A DNA stretch of 64,000 nucleotides from Pithys albifrons albifrons (GCF_047495875.1 NC_092463.1:5021557-5085556); one strand, 5' to 3'. Counted from the stretch's first letter, positions 46,701 to 51,511 are shown. Numbers and translations are program-made. Notes: generated by a model not told the origin, from the sequence alone.

Positions 46701-49641
46701 CATGGATAAGAGCCCACTGTTCTCACTGTCACCCACTGTTTGCAGTGGCTGGGACTTCCCTGTCAGGTGGTTTCATTTTTATTCATCATGATTATTGGTG
46801 GTTTACTGGAGGGAACTTCTGAGCTTTTGTGTTGTGTTACTGGGAGATGTCTTGGGTATTTTATATTAATTAGCTAGGGAAAACATTTTAATAATTGTGT
46901 ATATCAGCAGTTAGTAAATACTTACCATTATGCTGATTTTTATATATTAGATTAGTTGTGAATTTGGGAGAGGGCACTGACTTTAATAAGTCTTACTGTG
47001 GGTGTTTCTCATGGGAAAAAAATTGCCATTTCTGAAGTACAGAAAAATGTTTGATGCTAAAGAATAGCTTTTCAGCCAAAGGAGTCTTGTGTAGTTTTTC
47101 TTTCAAGTATGTGACTGTTTTCTAACTTGCTATAAAACTCTGGATTTTTATGTTTCTGTAGCTCATTTTTCATGGATTCACAGAATGGTTTGGGCTGGGA
47201 GGGACCTTAAAGCCCATCCAGTCCCACCCCCTGCCATAGGCAGGGACACCTTCCACTATCCCAGGTGCCTCCAAGCCCTGTCCAACCTGGCCTTAGACAC
47301 TTCCAGGGATGGGGCACCCACAGCTGCTCCGGGCAGCCTGTGCCAGGGCCTGCCCACCCTCACAGCCAGGAATTTCTTCCTCATATCTAATCCAACTCTT
47401 GCCTTGTTCAGCTTGAGATCATTCCCCCTTGTCCTATCATGGGATTTTTTGGTGATCACTGTATAGTGAGCCAGTGTTTTTAGCCCCTGTGGCAGCATTG
47501 TTGTATTGTTAAATATCAAACTGAAATATTAGTTATCTGACATACAGTATTCAGACATATTTAACATGCCTATGGAAAACCTGGCAATGATTGTGAGAAT
47601 CTAAAATATTTGAATATATCAGCTTAAAAATTTCTATTCCATGTTAAACTCCTATGCTCTTAGTCTTGTTTCAGAACTGTTCCTTTAGTCTGGTCATTCT
47701 ATACAATCACTTGCTGCCTAACTGTAGTAATGCAGGTTTAATCTTTCAGAAAGGGGTTGCAGTGTCTGCTTTGTATTAGAAAGTCAAAACAGGTGATTTA
47801 AGGTAGTTTATCAGTGCTCTAATATACGTATTTTGATAAGTTTATTTACTATTTCTGTAAAGAAATTTGACCATCACTTTTTAACCTTTCCCAGTCAGTC
47901 CTTGAGTTCTCCTGCATCAGCAATAAGTACACATGAGAGTTCAGTGCATGTTGTGTCTGCTGAGGTCAGACATGGAATCTGGGATGGATTTTCCTTGGGT
48001 GCATTCTGGGATCTTCTGAGCAAGAAGCTGCATTTTTTTCTTAATCGTTGCTTTTTACTATATCCATGATTTTTAAAGTGTGAAGGTGGGAATTTTTCTA
48101 AGTCCAAATAAAATACTTCTCATTGCAGGACAAAGCAGTGACAGTGAAGACCTTCCTGTGCTGGACAGTTCAAGTAAATGTACTCCTGTGAAACACATCA
48201 ATGTCACCAAACCACAGAAGGTGTCCCGGTCTCCTGCCAGGGTGATCTCCCCTCACATCAAAGATGGGGACAAGGATAAACACAGGGAGAAGCACCACCA
48301 CCAGAATGCTTCACCCAGGGTGTACAAGTGGAGTTTCCAGCTCAGTAAGAATTCTTTAACTGATTTGATTAGATAGAATTTATGAGGAAATTTGTTCTGA
48401 AATAAAAACGTGCAGATTTTGGGATTCTAAATTAGGTGTGGGTCTTTTATGACATAGTTATGGAATTGTGTTACCTTTCATGCTCTGTCTAAAATGCTCT
48501 TAAAAATTGCATTCATTTGTTTAAAATGGCCTCGATAAAGCTGGTTTTTCTTCCTGCTTTTAGATGAACTGGACAATATGAGCAGCACTGAAAGGATCTC
48601 CTTCTTACAAGAAAAATTGCAGGAGATCCGGAAATACTACATGTCCTTGAAGTCAGAAGTAGCAACCATAGACAGGAGAAGGAAAAGATTGAAAAAGAAA
48701 GACAGAGAAGGTAACTTGGATATTTGCTTTGTGGTTCCCATGAGAAGTTAATTTGTTTGAGAATACAGAGCTCAGGGCAACTTGAGTTTAATTGATACTT
48801 CTGAGAAAGGTTACCTTGTTACCTCTGTATGCATATTTAGAAAGAATGTGGCTTTTGAGCTTGAACCCTACAGAATATTCACTCGTTATTTTATAACTGT
48901 GTATTAGAAGTTTGTGGGCGGTCCTGTGGTGTCATGGAGAGCACTCTGGACTCTGAATCCCAAGGACCTGAGTTCGAGTCTCAGTGGGACCTTCCCCTGG
49001 CAGTTAAAGCCTCCCTGCCATCCCATCCTGTCACATCTCAGATGCTCAGCAGGGTCAGCCCCGGTCAGTGCTGGGTGCTGTGACAGTCCCGAGGACTTCC
49101 CTGTCACTGTCCAAGCTCGCTCAGCTGTGGCAGATGAACCTGAGGACTGAAACAGTGGGGCCAGTTCTGTGCACACTGAGCCTCACCTAAAACATCCACT
49201 GTGCAGGCTGGAAGGACACGTGGGGAGAGCCCTGCCCAAATCTGTGTTCATGAAGTCTGGCCATACAATACAATGCAATTAAAAGCTTGGATTTCCTCTA
49301 GTGCAAAGTTGGTCTGAGTTTTCAATCTGGGTAATGACTCCCCTGAGTTACCTTTTCAGTAGATGGGTGAGGTTAATCCAGTTCTGTGAATGCAGCAGTG
49401 AAAGCAGTTGACAAAAAGCCTGTTTTCTGTGCCTGTGCTGCTTCTTTGAGGTCTCAAACAACACAATAACCAGGGAAACTCTGATTGTGAGCTGTACTTT
49501 GATAACCTGATGCTGATCTGTTGCTGTGTGTGTTCAGTGTCCCACACAGGAGCATCCATGTCATCTGCCTCCTCAGACACTGGAATGAGCCCGTCGTCAT
49601 CCTCTCCTCCCCAGAACGTGCTCGCGGTCGAATGCAGGTGA
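1764..49641 (+). CDS. ARID4A: ARID4A (RBBP1), AT-rich interaction domain 4A; full coding span, 24 coding exons
   Basis: ARID4A is a nuclear corepressor adaptor. It binds pRB family proteins through an LxCxE motif and recruits SIN3-HDAC complexes. Splicing the exons listed separately gives 3834 bases, 1277 codons plus a stop, with every junction GT-AG and the frame kept throughout. Domains in order are: Tudor region (about 4-121), RBB1NT/PWWP-like domain (about 170-265), ARID (about 309-405), acidic and lysine-rich linkers, chromo barrel (about 572-632), large acidic region with LLCHE at 974-978, [12 protein letters not shown] basic segments and a C-terminal helix (about 1195-1243). The sequence matches human ARID4A closely from [10 protein letters not shown] to the end (NVLAVECR). 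Human is 1257 aa as I recall it. This gene is 1277, or 1256 without exon 20. ARID4B is the paralogue, but the match is clearly to ARID4A. Confidence 0.97.
1770..2934 (+). other. ARID4A: ARID4A intron 2
   Basis: The CpG island fades out by about 1850 and the rest is AT-rich intron. No repeat or cryptic gene is recognisable. The acceptor is TTTGTTTCAG. Confidence 0.6.
2935..3045 (+). CDS. ARID4A: ARID4A exon 3: start of Tudor region
   Basis: This 111-base exon encodes residues 3-39. It begins [20 protein letters not shown] and ends KRLVKVK, the first strand block of the N-terminal interdigitated Tudor region. It is nearly identical to human. Phase 0 at both ends. Confidence 0.95.
3046..5326 (+). 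other. ARID4A: ARID4A intron 3
   Basis: AT-rich intron of 2.3 kb. I see no CR1, SINE or coding similarity, only short T-rich and A-rich runs. Confidence 0.55.
5327..5392 (+). CDS. ARID4A: ARID4A exon 4: Tudor region
   Basis: This 66-base exon encodes residues 40-61, including [14 protein letters not shown]. The acceptor is ATCTTTCAG and the donor GTATGT. It continues the Tudor region and matches human well (VKVLLKQDNTTQLVQ in human, [13 protein letters not shown] here). Confidence 0.95.
5393..6294 (+). other. ARID4A: ARID4A intron 4
   Basis: Short AT-rich intron with no recognised repeat. The acceptor is CCTTCCTGCAG. Confidence 0.55.
6295..6385 (+). CDS. ARID4A: ARID4A exon 5: Tudor region
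   Basis: This 91-base exon encodes residues 62-91 plus one base. It includes [20 protein letters not shown] and ends SWYTV. The donor is GTGAGT, phase 1. The Asp/Ser/Trp residues of the second Tudor lobe are conserved. Confidence 0.95.
6722..6871 (+). mobile_element. tRNA(Ile)-derived SINE with CR1-like tail (TguSINE1-like)
   Basis: The head reads like a decayed tRNA-Ile(AAU). The A box region is GCTCAGTTGGTTA, the anticodon region GCAATAATGCC and the B box GGGTTTGATCCCC, with TGTGGGCCA at the 3' end. It is joined to a tail resembling CR1 3' ends (GTTGGACTCAATGATCCTTG and CTGTGATTCTGTG). A tRNA(Ile) head on a CR1 tail is the architecture I recall for TguSINE1 of zebra finch. Mobilisation would be by CR1 reverse transcriptase. 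Boundaries are approximate. Confidence 0.7.
9257..9706 (-). mobile_element. CR1 LINE 3' fragment
   Basis: It starts with the inverted CR1 tail (AATCATAGAATGGATTGGGC) and runs through the 3' region to CATTGCTCTTCTC, where homology to the other copies stops (5' truncation). About 450 bases, with no intact coding sequence. The open frames across it recur in every copy and are not genes. Confidence 0.9.
10190..10241 (+). mobile_element. CR1-like tail remnant
   Basis: About 50 bases resembling the last part of a CR1 or CR1-tailed SINE: CAGTTGGACTCGCTGATC, then a TTTTCCAATCTAAAT-type segment and TTCTATGAT at the end. Too short to assign a subfamily. Confidence 0.5.
10816..10896 (-). mobile_element. 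Short CR1 3' fragment
   Basis: About 80 bases matching the terminal CR1 segment in inverse orientation (CAGAATGGATTGGGTTGG, then GATCATCATGTCCAACCC). Very 5'-truncated. Confidence 0.8.
12086..12354. repeat. Unclassified repeat, copy A
   Basis: About 270 bases clearly related to 15275-15560 in the same intron and orientation. Shared stretches include TTTTTGCTGTGAATTCTGCT, AAAGCATTTCCTGG and CCTTAGTCCTGGAAGAGAAT. The similarity ends near GATCCCA in both. It is either a local duplication or two copies of an old element. I do not recognise the family. Confidence 0.75.
15275..15560. repeat. Unclassified repeat, copy B
   Basis: Partner of 12086-12354. It differs by scattered substitutions and an insertion of about 15 bases around 15362-15378. 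No terminal TG...CA ends or target duplications are apparent at the similarity boundaries. Confidence 0.75.
16461..16540 (+). CDS. ARID4A: ARID4A exon 6: end of Tudor region
   Basis: This 80-base exon completes residue 92 and encodes through residue 118. It includes [19 protein letters not shown] and ends HFAESE. Identical to human as I recall it. Donor GTAAGA, phase 0 exit. Confidence 0.95.
16644..16738 (+). CDS. ARID4A: ARID4A exon 7
   Basis: This 95-base exon encodes residues 119-149 plus two bases. It begins [14 protein letters not shown] and ends RGRRSSLP, a basic serine-containing stretch. Intron 6 before it is only 103 bases. Donor GTGAGT. Confidence 0.95.
16739..17315 (+). other. ARID4A: ARID4A intron 7
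   Basis: 577-base intron with no recognised repeat. The acceptor is GATACTTTAG. Confidence 0.55.
17316..17448 (+). CDS. ARID4A: ARID4A exon 8: acidic linker and start of RBB1NT/PWWP-like domain
   Basis: This 133-base exon encodes residues 150-194. A glutamate/aspartate-rich run ([12 protein letters not shown]) is followed by [14 protein letters not shown], the start of the RBB1NT/PWWP-like domain near residue 170. It ends EWYPAL. Confidence 0.95.
17449..19432 (+). other. ARID4A: ARID4A intron 8
   Basis: 2 kb intron with a CR1 at 18861-19234 and an A/C-rich simple stretch near 18608-18650. The rest is featureless. The acceptor is TGATCCTTCAG. Confidence 0.55.
18861..19234 (+). mobile_element. 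CR1 LINE 3' fragment
   Basis: Plus-orientation copy from TTTAGCCTGGAGAAGAGG to the tail CCATTCTAGGATTCTA. About 375 bases of 3' region only, 5'-truncated. Confidence 0.9.
19433..19512 (+). CDS. ARID4A: ARID4A exon 9: RBB1NT/PWWP-like domain
   Basis: This 80-base exon encodes residues 195-220 plus two bases. It includes [20 protein letters not shown], near-identical to human. Donor GTAAGT. Confidence 0.95.
19513..21108 (+). other. ARID4A: ARID4A intron 9
   Basis: 1.6 kb intron. It contains a T run near 19978-19990 and a GA-rich stretch near 20085-20120 and is otherwise AT-rich. No dispersed repeat recognised. Confidence 0.55.
21109..21185 (+). CDS. ARID4A: ARID4A exon 10: RBB1NT/PWWP-like domain
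   Basis: This 77-base exon encodes residues 221-246 plus one base, beginning [14 protein letters not shown] and ending SSPKK. The donor is GTAAAT. Human reads KEVDILNLPESELSTK in this part, so the linker is diverging. Confidence 0.93.
21186..22511 (+). other. ARID4A: ARID4A intron 10
   Basis: 1.3 kb intron with a short GGAT repeat near 21555-21570, A runs near 21857 and 21990 and a T run near 22350. No element recognised. Confidence 0.55.
22512..22678 (+). CDS. ARID4A: ARID4A exon 11: linker before ARID
   Basis: This 167-base exon encodes residues 247-302. It includes [20 protein letters not shown] followed by a long Glu/Asp run. The [15 protein letters not shown] block is conserved with human and the acidic tail is variable. 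Phase 0 exit with GTAAGT. Confidence 0.95.
23283..23552 (+). mobile_element. CR1 LINE 3' fragment
   Basis: Plus copy from GCAATAGGACAAGGGGGCAC to the tail CCATTCTGTGATTCTATG. It abuts a second CR1 in the same orientation at 23553. Confidence 0.9.
23553..24233 (+). mobile_element. Longer CR1 LINE fragment with ORF2 end and 3' UTR
   Basis: About 680 bases. The first 95 bases translate as the C-terminal end of CR1 ORF2 ([20 protein letters not shown]), followed by the 3' UTR. It ends near CAAATCATAGAATGCGATTC. It belongs to a different subfamily from the upstream neighbour (CTTTAAGGCCCCTTCC instead of CTCGGAGGTCTTTTCC). Not capable of transposition. Confidence 0.85.
24480..24870. promoter_or_regulatory. 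Intronic CpG-rich block, candidate alternative promoter
   Basis: A GC- and CpG-dense segment in the middle of an AT-rich intron, not part of the adjacent CR1. It contains GCGCAGGCGCGGGGCGG, an RFX X-box-like GTTCCCAGGCAAC at 527-539 of kb 24, and possible donors (for example CTGG then GTAGGC near 24809 and AACCAAG then GTAGAG near 24914). A transcript starting here could splice to exon 12 and encode a form lacking the Tudor region. This is an inference: no transcript evidence is available. It could also be an enhancer or a GC-rich insertion. Confidence 0.45.
25407..25463. repeat. Weak dispersed repeat, copy 1
   Basis: 57 bases matching 26883-26939 at 49 of 57 positions without gaps (shared cores GGAT.CCAGACAGGT and GAATCCATT). 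Family unknown. Confidence 0.55.
26883..26939. repeat. Weak dispersed repeat, copy 2
   Basis: Partner of 25407-25463. Its end is further duplicated as two copies of TGTAGAATCCATTG at about 26927-26954. Confidence 0.55.
27745..27846 (+). mobile_element. CR1 LINE 3' fragment, internally deleted
   Basis: GAAGCTGTGGCTGCCCCATC through GTGTCCCTGCCCGTTCTGCC to a CCATGATTTG end. It is a short CR1 3' region missing the usual segment before the tail. Confidence 0.75.
29222..29418 (-). mobile_element. CR1 LINE 3' fragment
   Basis: Inverted CR1 tail (GGAATCATAGAATGGATTGG) running to CCATTCCAATGCCTGATTAC, then truncated. About 197 bases. Confidence 0.9.
29821..29940 (+). repeat. 30-base minisatellite, four copies
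   Basis: Four exact-length head-to-tail units starting GTGACTTACTCAGGGCTTAT. Units 1 and 2 carry TTAT and units 3 and 4 carry TTGT at the same site, and the last unit ends GGCT instead of GGTG. The unit length is a multiple of three, so an open frame ([10 protein letters not shown] repeated) crosses it. That frame is a by-product and not a gene. Confidence 0.95.
31776..31848 (+). CDS. ARID4A: ARID4A exon 12: start of ARID domain
   Basis: This 73-base exon encodes residues 303-326 plus one base: [20 protein letters not shown] then MEDR. It is identical to human as I recall it. [13 protein letters not shown] is helix 1 of the ARID fold. Donor GTAACA. Confidence 0.96.
31849..34409 (+). other. 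ARID4A: ARID4A intron 12
   Basis: 2.6 kb intron containing a CR1 at 32158-32477. The rest is AT-rich with nothing recognised. The acceptor is TTTTCTCCAG. Confidence 0.55.
32158..32477 (+). mobile_element. CR1 LINE 3' fragment
   Basis: Plus copy from CTGAAGGGAAGTTCTGGCCA to the tail CCATTCTATGATTCTATA. About 320 bases. Confidence 0.9.
34410..34504 (+). CDS. ARID4A: ARID4A exon 13: ARID domain
   Basis: This 95-base exon encodes residues 327-358: [20 protein letters not shown] then [12 protein letters not shown]. It contains the ARID core helices and the loop before the DNA-recognition helices. Human has YHQ where this has YQQ. Confidence 0.96.
34568..34897 (+). mobile_element. CR1 LINE 3' fragment interrupted by an insert
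   Basis: The left part (34568-34606, GGAAGCTGTGGCTGCCCCAT and onward) and the right part (34785-34897, GGCCCTGAGCAACCTG to TTCTATGATTCTA) join into ordinary CR1 3' sequence. About 25 bases of the expected CR1 sequence between them are missing or altered. Confidence 0.8.
34607..34784 (+). repeat. 178-base copy of downstream intron sequence inside a CR1
   Basis: It matches 35830-36007 without gaps at 168 of 178 positions, in the same orientation and about 1.2 kb away. It runs from AGGTTCTCTTGACTC to AAGAATAATTGG. The ends are not inverted repeats and no poly(A) tail is present. Confidence 0.9.
34992..35089 (+). CDS. ARID4A: ARID4A exon 14: ARID domain
   Basis: This 98-base exon encodes residues 359-390 plus two bases. 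It includes [20 protein letters not shown] and ends [10 protein letters not shown]. It is the helix-turn-helix part of ARID that contacts DNA. Identical to human except IES for IDS. Confidence 0.96.
35090..36457 (+). other. ARID4A: ARID4A intron 14
   Basis: 1.4 kb intron. It contains the probable source copy (35830-36007) of the segment found inside the intron 13 CR1. T-rich sequence precedes the acceptor TTGTGTCTGCAG. Confidence 0.55.
35830..36007 (+). repeat. 178-base segment duplicated in intron 13
   Basis: Partner of 34607-34784, lying in ordinary intron sequence with no repeat flanks. This makes it the likelier parent copy. Confidence 0.85.
36458..36686 (+). CDS. ARID4A: ARID4A exon 15: end of ARID and acidic linker
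   Basis: This 229-base exon completes residue 391 and encodes through 467. [18 protein letters not shown] closes the ARID domain. A variable Glu/Lys-rich linker follows, ending VELRSPR. Donor GTGAGT, phase 0. Confidence 0.95.
36687..38877 (+). other. ARID4A: ARID4A intron 15
   Basis: 2.2 kb intron with a 600-base minus-oriented CR1 at 37069. The rest (about 37680-38870) is AT-rich with a T run near 38740. Nothing else recognised. Confidence 0.55.
37069..37675 (-). mobile_element. CR1 LINE 3' fragment, longest copy of its subfamily here
   Basis: It begins at the inverted tail (AGAATCATGGAATGGATTGG) and extends past the CTGAACTGAGGGGCCCAG segment to CAGGATCCCATTGGCC. About 600 bases, and it serves as reference for the shorter copies. 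A 189-codon open frame across it is a repeat shadow. Confidence 0.9.
38878..39128 (+). CDS. ARID4A: ARID4A exon 16: lysine/glutamate-rich linker
   Basis: This 251-base exon encodes residues 468-550 plus two bases, beginning [14 protein letters not shown] and rich in Lys, Glu and Asp ([20 protein letters not shown] near the end). It is of low complexity and probably disordered, with basic clusters resembling nuclear localisation signals. The charge pattern is shared with human. Confidence 0.94.
39129..40623 (+). other. ARID4A: ARID4A intron 16
   Basis: 1.5 kb intron with a CR1 at 39559-39830. The rest is AT-rich and featureless. Acceptor TGTTTTACTGCAG. Confidence 0.55.
39559..39830 (+). mobile_element. 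CR1 LINE 3' fragment
   Basis: Plus copy from GTCAGCAATAGGACAAGGGG to the tail CCGTTCTAGGATTCTG. About 270 bases. Confidence 0.9.
40624..40821 (+). CDS. ARID4A: ARID4A exon 17: chromo barrel, first part
   Basis: This 198-base exon completes residue 551 and encodes through 616. An acidic run ([10 protein letters not shown]) is followed by the chromo barrel start: [20 protein letters not shown], then [20 protein letters not shown]. The Tyr/Trp aromatic residues of the methyl-lysine cage are present. In the family this domain reads histone lysine methylation. Confidence 0.96.
41819..42293 (+). mobile_element. CR1 LINE 3' fragment with small internal deletion
   Basis: Plus copy from CAGTTTAGGAAAGATATTGA to the tail CCATTCTGTGATTCTGTG. 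It lacks the usual segment between AAATTCTTT and CAGGCATTGG near 42107-42117. Confidence 0.9.
42296..42402 (-). mobile_element. CR1 LINE fragment of a second subfamily
   Basis: Inverse-orientation CR1 sequence (GACCTCAAAGCCCATCCAGT, then GCCATAGGCAGGGACACCTT) directly abutting the tail of the preceding CR1. Tail-to-tail insertion is the likely origin. Confidence 0.8.
42499..42583 (+). CDS. ARID4A: ARID4A exon 18: chromo barrel, second part
   Basis: This 85-base exon completes Arg617 and encodes through 645. [13 protein letters not shown] ends the chromo barrel and a lysine-rich stretch follows (KRKQKKKTK). Donor GTAATT. Conserved with human. Confidence 0.96.
42584..42873 (+). repeat. ARID4A: ARID4A intron 18 with duplicated acceptor region
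   Basis: The 290-base intron is largely two related units, about 42663-42760 and 42774-42873. They share AAAAGTTTTGAT.ATCAGC.GTGAAA and a pyrimidine tract. The second unit ends in the functional acceptor TTTTCCCCTCAG. The first ends TTTTCCCTCTG, where the AG is lost. Confidence 0.8.
42874..43006 (+). CDS. ARID4A: ARID4A exon 19: basic linker with AT-hook-like segment
   Basis: This 133-base exon encodes residues 646-689 plus one base. It contains [15 protein letters not shown], whose KRGRPP core resembles an AT-hook. Human has the same [13 protein letters not shown]. It exits in phase 1 (GTAAAT donor). Confidence 0.95.
43247..43309 (+). CDS. ARID4A: ARID4A exon 20: 21-codon phase-symmetric exon
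   Basis: The acceptor GATTTTAATTTTAG and donor GTGAGT flank 63 bases that enter and leave in phase 1, so inclusion or skipping keeps the frame. It encodes residues 690-710, including the basic RRQTRRSSG and then [10 protein letters not shown] do not recall this segment in canonical human ARID4A, where the exon 19 equivalent leads straight to SDSCSSDSE. Removing it gives 1256 aa against 1257 in human. A cassette exon is the natural reading. Confidence 0.75.
43310..44318 (+). other. ARID4A: ARID4A intron 20
   Basis: 1 kb intron with T-rich runs near 43370-43440 and a possible old CR1 tail at about 44033-44100 (AGAATCATAGACATG and GATCATCATG). Nothing else recognised. Confidence 0.5.
44319..45449 (+). 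CDS. ARID4A: ARID4A exon 21: large acidic exon with LxCxE motif
   Basis: This 1131-base exon encodes residues 711-1087. It is Ser/Glu/Asp-rich and largely disordered. [20 protein letters not shown], then [18 protein letters not shown] and [14 protein letters not shown], match human. The sequence [18 protein letters not shown] carries the pRB-pocket motif LxCxE (LLCHE, residues 974-978, bases 45107-45121; LVCHE in human). [20 protein letters not shown] further on is also conserved. The last third is markedly more GC-rich, with higher GC3. The start is set by the TGTTTTTAG acceptor. Confidence 0.96.
45548..46440 (-). mobile_element. CR1 LINE fragment split by an LTR
   Basis: Inverse CR1 in two parts, 45548-45669 (AGAATCACAGAATGGTTTGG to CTGGCCTTG) and 46168-46440 (GCCTTGGGCGCTTCCAGGGA onward). 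They join perfectly once the LTR and one copy of its 6-base duplication are removed. Confidence 0.9.
45670..46167 (-). mobile_element. Solo LTR of an endogenous retrovirus
   Basis: A 498-base unit bounded by TGTA...TACA (5'-TG, CA-3') and flanked by an exact 6-base target duplication GCCTTG at 45664-45669 and 46168-46173. On the minus strand TATAAA (45828-45833) is followed after 15 bases by AATAAA (45807-45812). That promoter and poly(A) order fits an LTR with a very short R region. A 6-base duplication is typical of class II (ERVK/alpharetrovirus-like) integration. No internal viral genes remain. Confidence 0.85.
46546..46650 (+). CDS. ARID4A: ARID4A exon 22
   Basis: This 105-base exon encodes residues 1088-1122. 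It includes [20 protein letters not shown] followed by [15 protein letters not shown], a strongly basic nuclear-localisation-type segment conserved with human. Phase 1 entry and exit. Confidence 0.95.
46651..48128 (+). other. ARID4A: ARID4A intron 22
   Basis: 1.5 kb intron with a minus CR1 at 47173-47441. The rest is AT-rich. The acceptor is ACTTCTCATTGCAG. Confidence 0.55.
47173..47441 (-). mobile_element. CR1 LINE 3' fragment
   Basis: Inverse copy (GGATTCACAGAATGGTTTGG, then CCACCCCCTGCCATAGGCAG) ending at CCCCCTTGTCCTATCATG. Same subfamily as 45548-46440. Confidence 0.9.
48129..48344 (+). CDS. ARID4A: ARID4A exon 23
   Basis: This 216-base exon encodes residues 1123-1194 plus one base. 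It includes [20 protein letters not shown] and [20 protein letters not shown], ending YKWSFQL. Close to human throughout. Donor GTAAGA. Confidence 0.95.
48564..48710 (+). CDS. ARID4A: ARID4A exon 24: C-terminal helical region
   Basis: This 147-base exon encodes residues 1195-1243. It includes [20 protein letters not shown] and [20 protein letters not shown], then a basic RLKKKDRE end. A probable coiled coil within the C-terminal repression (R2) region, which in the family recruits SAP30/SIN3-HDAC. Nearly identical to human. Confidence 0.96.
48711..49537 (+). other. ARID4A: ARID4A intron 24
   Basis: 827-base intron, about half of it a tRNA-derived SINE (48915-49277). The acceptor is TGTGTGTTCAG. 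Confidence 0.6.
48915..49277 (+). mobile_element. Probable tRNA(Gln)-derived SINE
   Basis: The first 72 bases after a short leader (48920-48991) fold as tRNA-Gln with anticodon CTG. The acceptor stem (GGTCCTG with TGGGACC), D stem and T arm (CTGAG TTCGAGT CTCAG) all pair. The anticodon stem has two mismatches. A body of about 270 bases follows, ending in an ATACAATACAATGCA-type tail. Imperfect direct repeats flank the whole: ATTAGAAGTTTG at 48903-48914 and ATTAAAAGCTTG at 49278-49289 (10 of 12 identical). I do not recognise the body. Confidence 0.6.
49538..49641 (+). CDS. ARID4A: ARID4A exon 25: C-terminus and stop
   Basis: Residues 1244-1277 and the TGA at 49639-49641. Serine-rich ([20 protein letters not shown]) ending NVLAVECR, identical to the human C-terminus as I recall it. 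Confidence 0.96.
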
Positions 49642-50542
49642 TACTCATTTCTCTGCCTTGCCAGCAGCTTGCTGCCATGGACATAAATCCTGAAATTCAG
49701 CCACAGAAAGCACTCAACTGGTTTGACATTGCCAAGTATATTCTGTACACACTTCCACTGCTGGACTGTACCTGTTCTCCCCTCTCCTCTCGTTTAATTT
49801 ACTGTTCAGAGAACTTAAGCTCATTGGTAACTGAAGGTTTGTAGGCACAAAGTGACATCCTTGTCATTGTGTTTGTTTTTGTTTCTTGTTCGTTTGTTTG
49901 TTTTTTCTTCTTAACGCAGAGAAAGGGCACTTATCAAATTTGAAAAGTTATGTCCAGTGAAGCATTCAGGTGTTCTAGGGTGATCTTAAAAAGGCAAGTG
50001 CACCAAGCAGACATCAGAGTATTGCCCAAAAGAACTGAGTAGCTGCTGCACTTTCACCGAGCTGTAGGTAACTCTTGGTGAGTAGTTCCTCTTTGTGGAA
50101 GCACTTGCTCTACAGAACTGCCAAAGTATGTGTTCAGCAATGTGCCCAGTTCTAAAGGTGTAAATGGGACAAAATAAATTGTGAAAGGAAGTGTAGTTGA
50201 CTGAAAACTACAGTTGTAATAAGTCTTCCACTTTTTATAGGATTTTTGAGCACACAATTATGCAAATATTTTAATGTTTATTAATGTTTACAGTGGAATT
50301 GTGAATAGGTTTTCAGTGGACTATCTTATCCCTTGACAAAAATATTTTGTCTTTTTTCTATGTAATTTCAGAGTTTTTATTTTGTTACAAAAAGACGAAA
50401 AATGAAATATATAACAACAATGAAGTTATTTAACAAGATTTCTAAAGCTGAAATTTTTGTGTAAAATAAGGTATCTTGCAACTTGTTAAATATATTTATT
50501 CAGACATTGGATGTTGTATTTTTATGTATTTTTTAAAATATT

Positions 50543-50548
50543 AATAAA
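50543..50548 (+). terminator. ARID4A: ARID4A proximal poly(A) signal
   Basis: AATAAA in ATTAATAAAATTGG, about 900 bases after the stop, in a very A/T-rich stretch that ends in an A run. The most likely main cleavage region is near 50560-50570. Confidence 0.6.
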
Positions 50549-50860
50549 ATTGGAAAAAAAAATTCTAGGTTAGTTCACTCTTTGGATAAAACATCCTTCT
50601 CAGTTCTGGCTCTTCAGGAGGAGTTATCCAGTAGCCATTCCTGTACTTCCAGTGGGTCTGTCTACGTGTCCTCCCCCACACAGATCTGTCAGTGGGCATC
50701 TGGGTTCAACTAAACTTGATTTGGAGACTTTGGCAGTCCTAGTACTTACCTTGTTTGGAGGAACAACATTTATTGGGTTGCCCTTAAGATCCTTTGTCAC
50801 AAGTTCTTCTGTTTGCTGTACTGCCGAATAAATTTATATCTCCCAAAGTTGAGATGCAAC

Positions 50861-50866
50861 AATAAA
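50861..50866 (+). terminator. ARID4A: ARID4A alternative poly(A) signal
   Basis: AATAAA in GCAACAATAAAGTAAAAG, followed within about 20 bases by TGTGTGTGCTCTG, a GT-rich element typical of cleavage sites. Confidence 0.5.
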
Positions 50867-51342
50867 GTAAAAGCAACTGTGTGTGCTCTGTCTGTGGATT
50901 GTCCCACGGGCAGGTGCAGTTTGTAAATAACTCTTCCAAAACCATGTATTTAAAGCAGTTTGCATATACATTATGTATAAAAGTGATTTTTTTAATCAAT
51001 TTTTTTATTCATGTTTGTACATTGGAAGGGGGTCTTAGCCCCTTTTTCTGTGTTTAATATGCTGTAGAGTAATACCATAGATGCTCTAGACTGTATATCA
51101 GGATATTCTGGTTCACACAGCAGAAGGTCAGAAGGAAACACTAGTGATGGTGTAGCATTACTAAAATTGATGTTTCTTGAAATCTCATTTTGCAACATTT
51201 GTCAACTTGTGATTCCAATTCCTTCCATTTTCGCAGAAAATTAAAGAAAAAGTACTCTTGTAAATGCACTTTTTCTGTCTTTTCTTAAGCAAAGCAGAGC
51301 TATTTCAGTGTAAGATAAATATGGAGCTCACTAGACAGCACT

Positions 51343-51348
51343 AATAAA
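51343..51348 (+). terminator. ARID4A: ARID4A distal poly(A) signal
   Basis: AATAAA in CACTAATAAAGGCCATG, about 1.7 kb after the stop. Confidence 0.5.
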
Positions 51349-51505
51349 GGCCATGTTTTAAACATAGGCTTTATATTCTATTTTTATTTAAGTGATTGTT
51401 CTTGTAAACGTCTGGACTTAACCTAAATAGGAAAATTGATCTCCATAAATTACTGTAAAGACTTTTTTCAGAGGTAACTTTACTGTTAATCTCACAACAG
51501 CTATG

Positions 51506-51511
51506 AATAAA
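51506..51511 (+). terminator. ARID4A: ARID4A most distal poly(A) signal
   Basis: AATAAA in CTATGAATAAAAAGC. No gene-like sequence follows, so this is taken as the outer limit of the transcript. Confidence 0.4.

Noticed and set aside
48920..48991. Functional tRNA-Gln(CTG) gene
   Set aside because: Two mismatches in the anticodon stem, no T-run terminator right after it, and a SINE-like body, tail and flanking repeats.
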